Origin: an uncultured Synergistales bacterium
GTDB lineage: Bacteria; Synergistota; Synergistia; Synergistales; Aminobacteriaceae
DNA length: 8,689 nucleotides
Reading direction: 5' to 3'
NCBI GenBank assembly: GCA_937957815.1
Contig: CALFXN010000577.1
Coordinates: 1-8,689, forward strand
The number at the start of each line of letters is the position of its first letter. Position 1 is the first letter of the stretch. A model generated the notes under the pieces. It saw only the letters and a program-made list of their open reading frames with translations. It ran no database searches and had not been told where the DNA came from. Shown here one piece after another: positions 7,501 through 8,689 of the stretch. The translations under genes and the position numbers were made by a program.

Positions 7501-8689
7501 GATCTCGTGGCGTTTCTGCTCGCCCCGGAGGAAACTCCGCTCTTTACGAAGGCCGACACGGTATCGCTCCGTCTCGGGCTTCCGAACCCACCGGCGAACG
7601 CGCATTCCGGAACGACCTTCCGGCCGTTTGTCCTTCGCCCCGATGGTTCCGTGATGGAAGCGAAGGATGTCGTCGTCGCGTCCCCGACATCGGCCGTCCT
7701 GTCACTCCCGAAACTCGACATGCCGGGATACTATCGCGTCGGAGGCGTTCTCCTCGACGAAGGCGAGAACCCCGTGTCGCAGGTTCCTCCGGCGATCCGC
7801 TTCGGCGTGAGCGCCCTCCCGACCCTCGCCGCCCAGAACCGCCAGGACGGGGAAGGCGTCAGGATGTCGCTCCAGAGCGATCTCGAGCAGTACATCAGAG
7901 GCGCGGTCGGACACTTCACCATTCTCGCGTGGAACAACGGCGATACCCCCCGGAAGATCCGCGCGAACTGGCGCTTCCCCCACAACCTCTGGGGAGCCTC
8001 GGGGAAGGATAAGGGCGACTACCAGGGAAGCACGCTCATGGAGCTTGCACCCCACTCCCGCGCGAGCGCCGAGCTGAAGATCCGGATCGTCAACGCCGAC
8101 GGAATCGATCGTCTCTGGGTGGACTTCGTCGACGAGGAGACGAAAAAGACAATCGTCACCCTTTCCAAGGGGTTTTACACGAAAACGCCGCAGACGCCCG
8201 TAAGCGTAACGGCCGGCAAGAATGCCTATTCCGTCGGGGAACGACTCTCCGCCGAGGCGCGTTTCGGGAATCCGTTCGGCGCGAAAAGCACGGGAACGGT
8301 GCAGTTCGTGCTCTCCGACGCCGCGGGACGGACCGCAGCAACGACAGACGTCCCATTCGAGGCCGAAAAAGACGGCGCCGTCGTCTCGTGCGACATTCCG
8401 CTCGGAGATCTCTTCTCCGGCCAGTGCATCCTTCAGGCTTTCGTCACGCTTCGCGGCGCGATGACGGGAATCGGCGAACTGCCGTTCACATACCGCGGTC
8501 CTGCCCTCCCGTTCCGGAGTACCGTCATCGACCGGTTCACGGGGACTCCCGTCGGCAACGCGCACGTCTCGTTTTACCTCGGAACCGAGCGCACCGAAGC
8601 GGTCTCGGACGCAGACGGGAAACTGTCGCTTTCGCTCCCGGCGGCCGTCTACACGGTCGCGGCGGAGGCCGAGGGGTACAACGCCTTCA
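4549..8689 (+). CDS. Giant secreted multidomain protein (GATase-like, Ig-like, CarboxypepD_reg-like), 3'-incomplete
   Basis: The frame is open from the ATG at 4549 to the window end with no stop: 1380 codons and one base. Residues 1-34 are a signal peptide (hydrophobic core about 15-27, then ATA before QEN). About 60-125 is helical and charged. About 125-220 holds 'NSGSAPKTPKSDVDIT', a GS...DxD pattern resembling nucleotidyltransferases, then a helix and an 'LVVWE' strand. About 225-470 is Lys/Arg-rich and helical, ending in a Pro/Gly linker. About 475-590 is Gly- and aromatic-rich and hydrophobic. About 600-790 is helical. About 793-992 resembles a class I glutamine amidotransferase-like (DUF4350/ThuA-type) fold: 'RLLIIPTGAL', 'YVAGGGTILAF', 'GYGFAEDQSC', 'DGYFLDYP', 'YPHGKGRVVLSTLYMDW'. 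The nucleophile cysteine is absent there. About 1003-1320 appears to be three Ig/macroglobulin (MG2)-like sandwiches. From about 1323, 'DRFTGTPVGNAHVSFYL...SDADGKLSLSLP' begins a carboxypeptidase-regulatory-like repeat cut by the window end. The first 897 residues have no cysteine; the rest have C898, C948, C1281 and C1293. It is likely a surface or extracellular adhesin, matrix or effector protein. Export and the GATase-like and regulatory-like domains are well supported; the rest is tentative. Confidence 0.87.
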   Translation, partial: MTRPKTPDGRERPFVTILLAALLLLLRISGDATAQENRTDQPQPPAVIGALSGVATPADLETAMDADLNTVAKKFAATEPKSLTGSEHKKWLRDYQRAMDQVRRTYAARDGRFSTIEKAIKNIGGEGDFLNSGSAPKTPKSDVDITELKPGSAKKLIGELNAKGYSIKPHPTIPGRFDDPAKKLVVWETPPNVEVGTQEWKDWVTSRAGAEDTFATSGGLHKTSGGKLGAADPQGAVLDNVKKAVEAGIHRNPATDPIDAKTIGKSVSKSLEWTNSGRSGLTTKEFSNQANELRKGRSWDEAGITSPNDPPETRSKKIGDWLAKAQDTLSKTYNRAVRQSRSLNEARVKELHEIIRKPAGADGALTPRQQKRVAKLIDEIRSIPQGNTETLKTISERSPEMAGKLRGQKVRTNPDGTVTNLKTGKTTTRSEFAEGATASTRKGGARTVKESVPPAQQPKEGGPAKPATPSKITKYGGGFLLIYQGYEAVKAYSDYLDKAARTDPENFGVLTIGKGLGLGVATFFGIPGLIELGERSGREVREQYEKDMREGKTWLLPPTFWGGAYGAWNFGRAIFVDPLIAGGEAVVEGWRLWDDYAKARKAAEDALNVETRLKEKYKPLEDMMSHVIGGPLPPIWDKNRLKYYKIFKPLLDNPAELERIMKTPRGRDLWKWIKEYKDRRAKELGITFGRPGADNPDDNDNIGRALMALPPQERPLWLRAAEKGDAFTQDFLASRDRGTIDDLDPETLGVFLQASRITGRTGGAEATPPMMPEQWDAVREIFSDLLRHVGEAPDTAVLAGGYARGVAVLLGAAGEPATLVQPTDTAETLSRFRLLIIPTGALSDWSMSAPFRRTMETYVAGGGTILAFAQQLGKEFAVLPSGKGTPVTGYGFAEDQSCQYASSKIAAPVGAFSSMTKTTPDFNVDGYFLDYPPESTVWLSRTKNDQPCMISYPHGKGRVVLSTLYMDWAAGNHQGTTDEQIFFRDLVAFLLAPEETPLFTKADTVSLRLGLPNPPANAHSGTTFRPFVLRPDGSVMEAKDVVVASPTSAVLSLPKLDMPGYYRVGGVLLDEGENPVSQVPPAIRFGVSALPTLAAQNRQDGEGVRMSLQSDLEQYIRGAVGHFTILAWNNGDTPRKIRANWRFPHNLWGASGKDKGDYQGSTLMELAPHSRASAELKIRIVNADGIDRLWVDFVDEETKKTIVTLSKGFYTKTPQTPVSVTAGKNAYSVGERLSAEARFGNPFGAKSTGTVQFVLSDAAGRTAATTDVPFEAEKDGAVVSCDIPLGDLFSGQCILQAFVTLRGAMTGIGELPFTYRGPALPFRSTVIDRFTGTPVGNAHVSFYLGTERTEAVSDADGKLSLSLPAAVYTVAAEAEGYNAF

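Noticed and set aside
6367..7605. Reverse-strand frame of 412 codons opposite the amidotransferase-like domain
   Set aside because: It is opposite clearly coding sequence, has no ribosome-binding site or recognisable fold, and has typical antisense composition.
7702..8565. Reverse-strand frame of 287 codons near the window end
   Set aside because: It is a shadow of the Ig-like and regulatory-like domains; its composition and lack of motifs argue against a gene.

Overview
The window is one end of a high-GC (60% or more by eye) metagenome-style contig, and almost all of it is coding on the + strand. Bases 1-49 are not genomic: they match the Illumina P5/TruSeq universal adapter with one mismatch, so biological sequence starts at about base 50. 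The organism looks like a free-living Gram-negative-type bacterium with a classical Sec pathway: every protein whose N-terminus is visible starts with a signal peptide or signal anchor. The sequence gives no taxonomic marker. The style (TPR and P/T-rich exported proteins, very large secreted multidomain proteins) would fit uncultured phyla such as Riflebacteria/Ozemobacteria or Planctomycetes-like lineages, but this is a weak impression.

Layout: (1) 50-1383, the 3' part of an unrecognised protein that is mostly beta-rich, with its start lost at the contig end. (2) 1403-3490, an exported protein with a PsbP/Mog1-like N-terminal domain, a predicted beta-propeller and three TPR-like units split by a Pro/Thr-rich hinge. 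(3) 3518-4552, a signal-anchored or exported TPR protein with a long acidic linker. (4) 4549 to the window end, one giant reading frame with no in-frame stop (at least 1380 codons). It encodes a secreted mosaic protein: signal peptide, possible nucleotidyltransferase-like segment, Lys/Arg-rich helical region, Gly-rich hydrophobic region, a class I glutamine-amidotransferase-like domain without its nucleophile, Ig/macroglobulin-like beta-sandwiches and the start of a carboxypeptidase-regulatory-like domain.

The genes are separated by 19 bp, 27 bp and a 4-bp ATGA overlap. The last three have good ribosome-binding sites, and I see no promoter or terminator between genes, so this looks like one operon. 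The most economical reading is an envelope or extracellular assembly: two TPR scaffold proteins made together with a very large surface or secreted effector or adhesin. None of the four genes has a function I can name with confidence. No RNA genes, CRISPR arrays, insertion sequences or attachment sites were seen, and there is no non-coding stretch over 300 bases.
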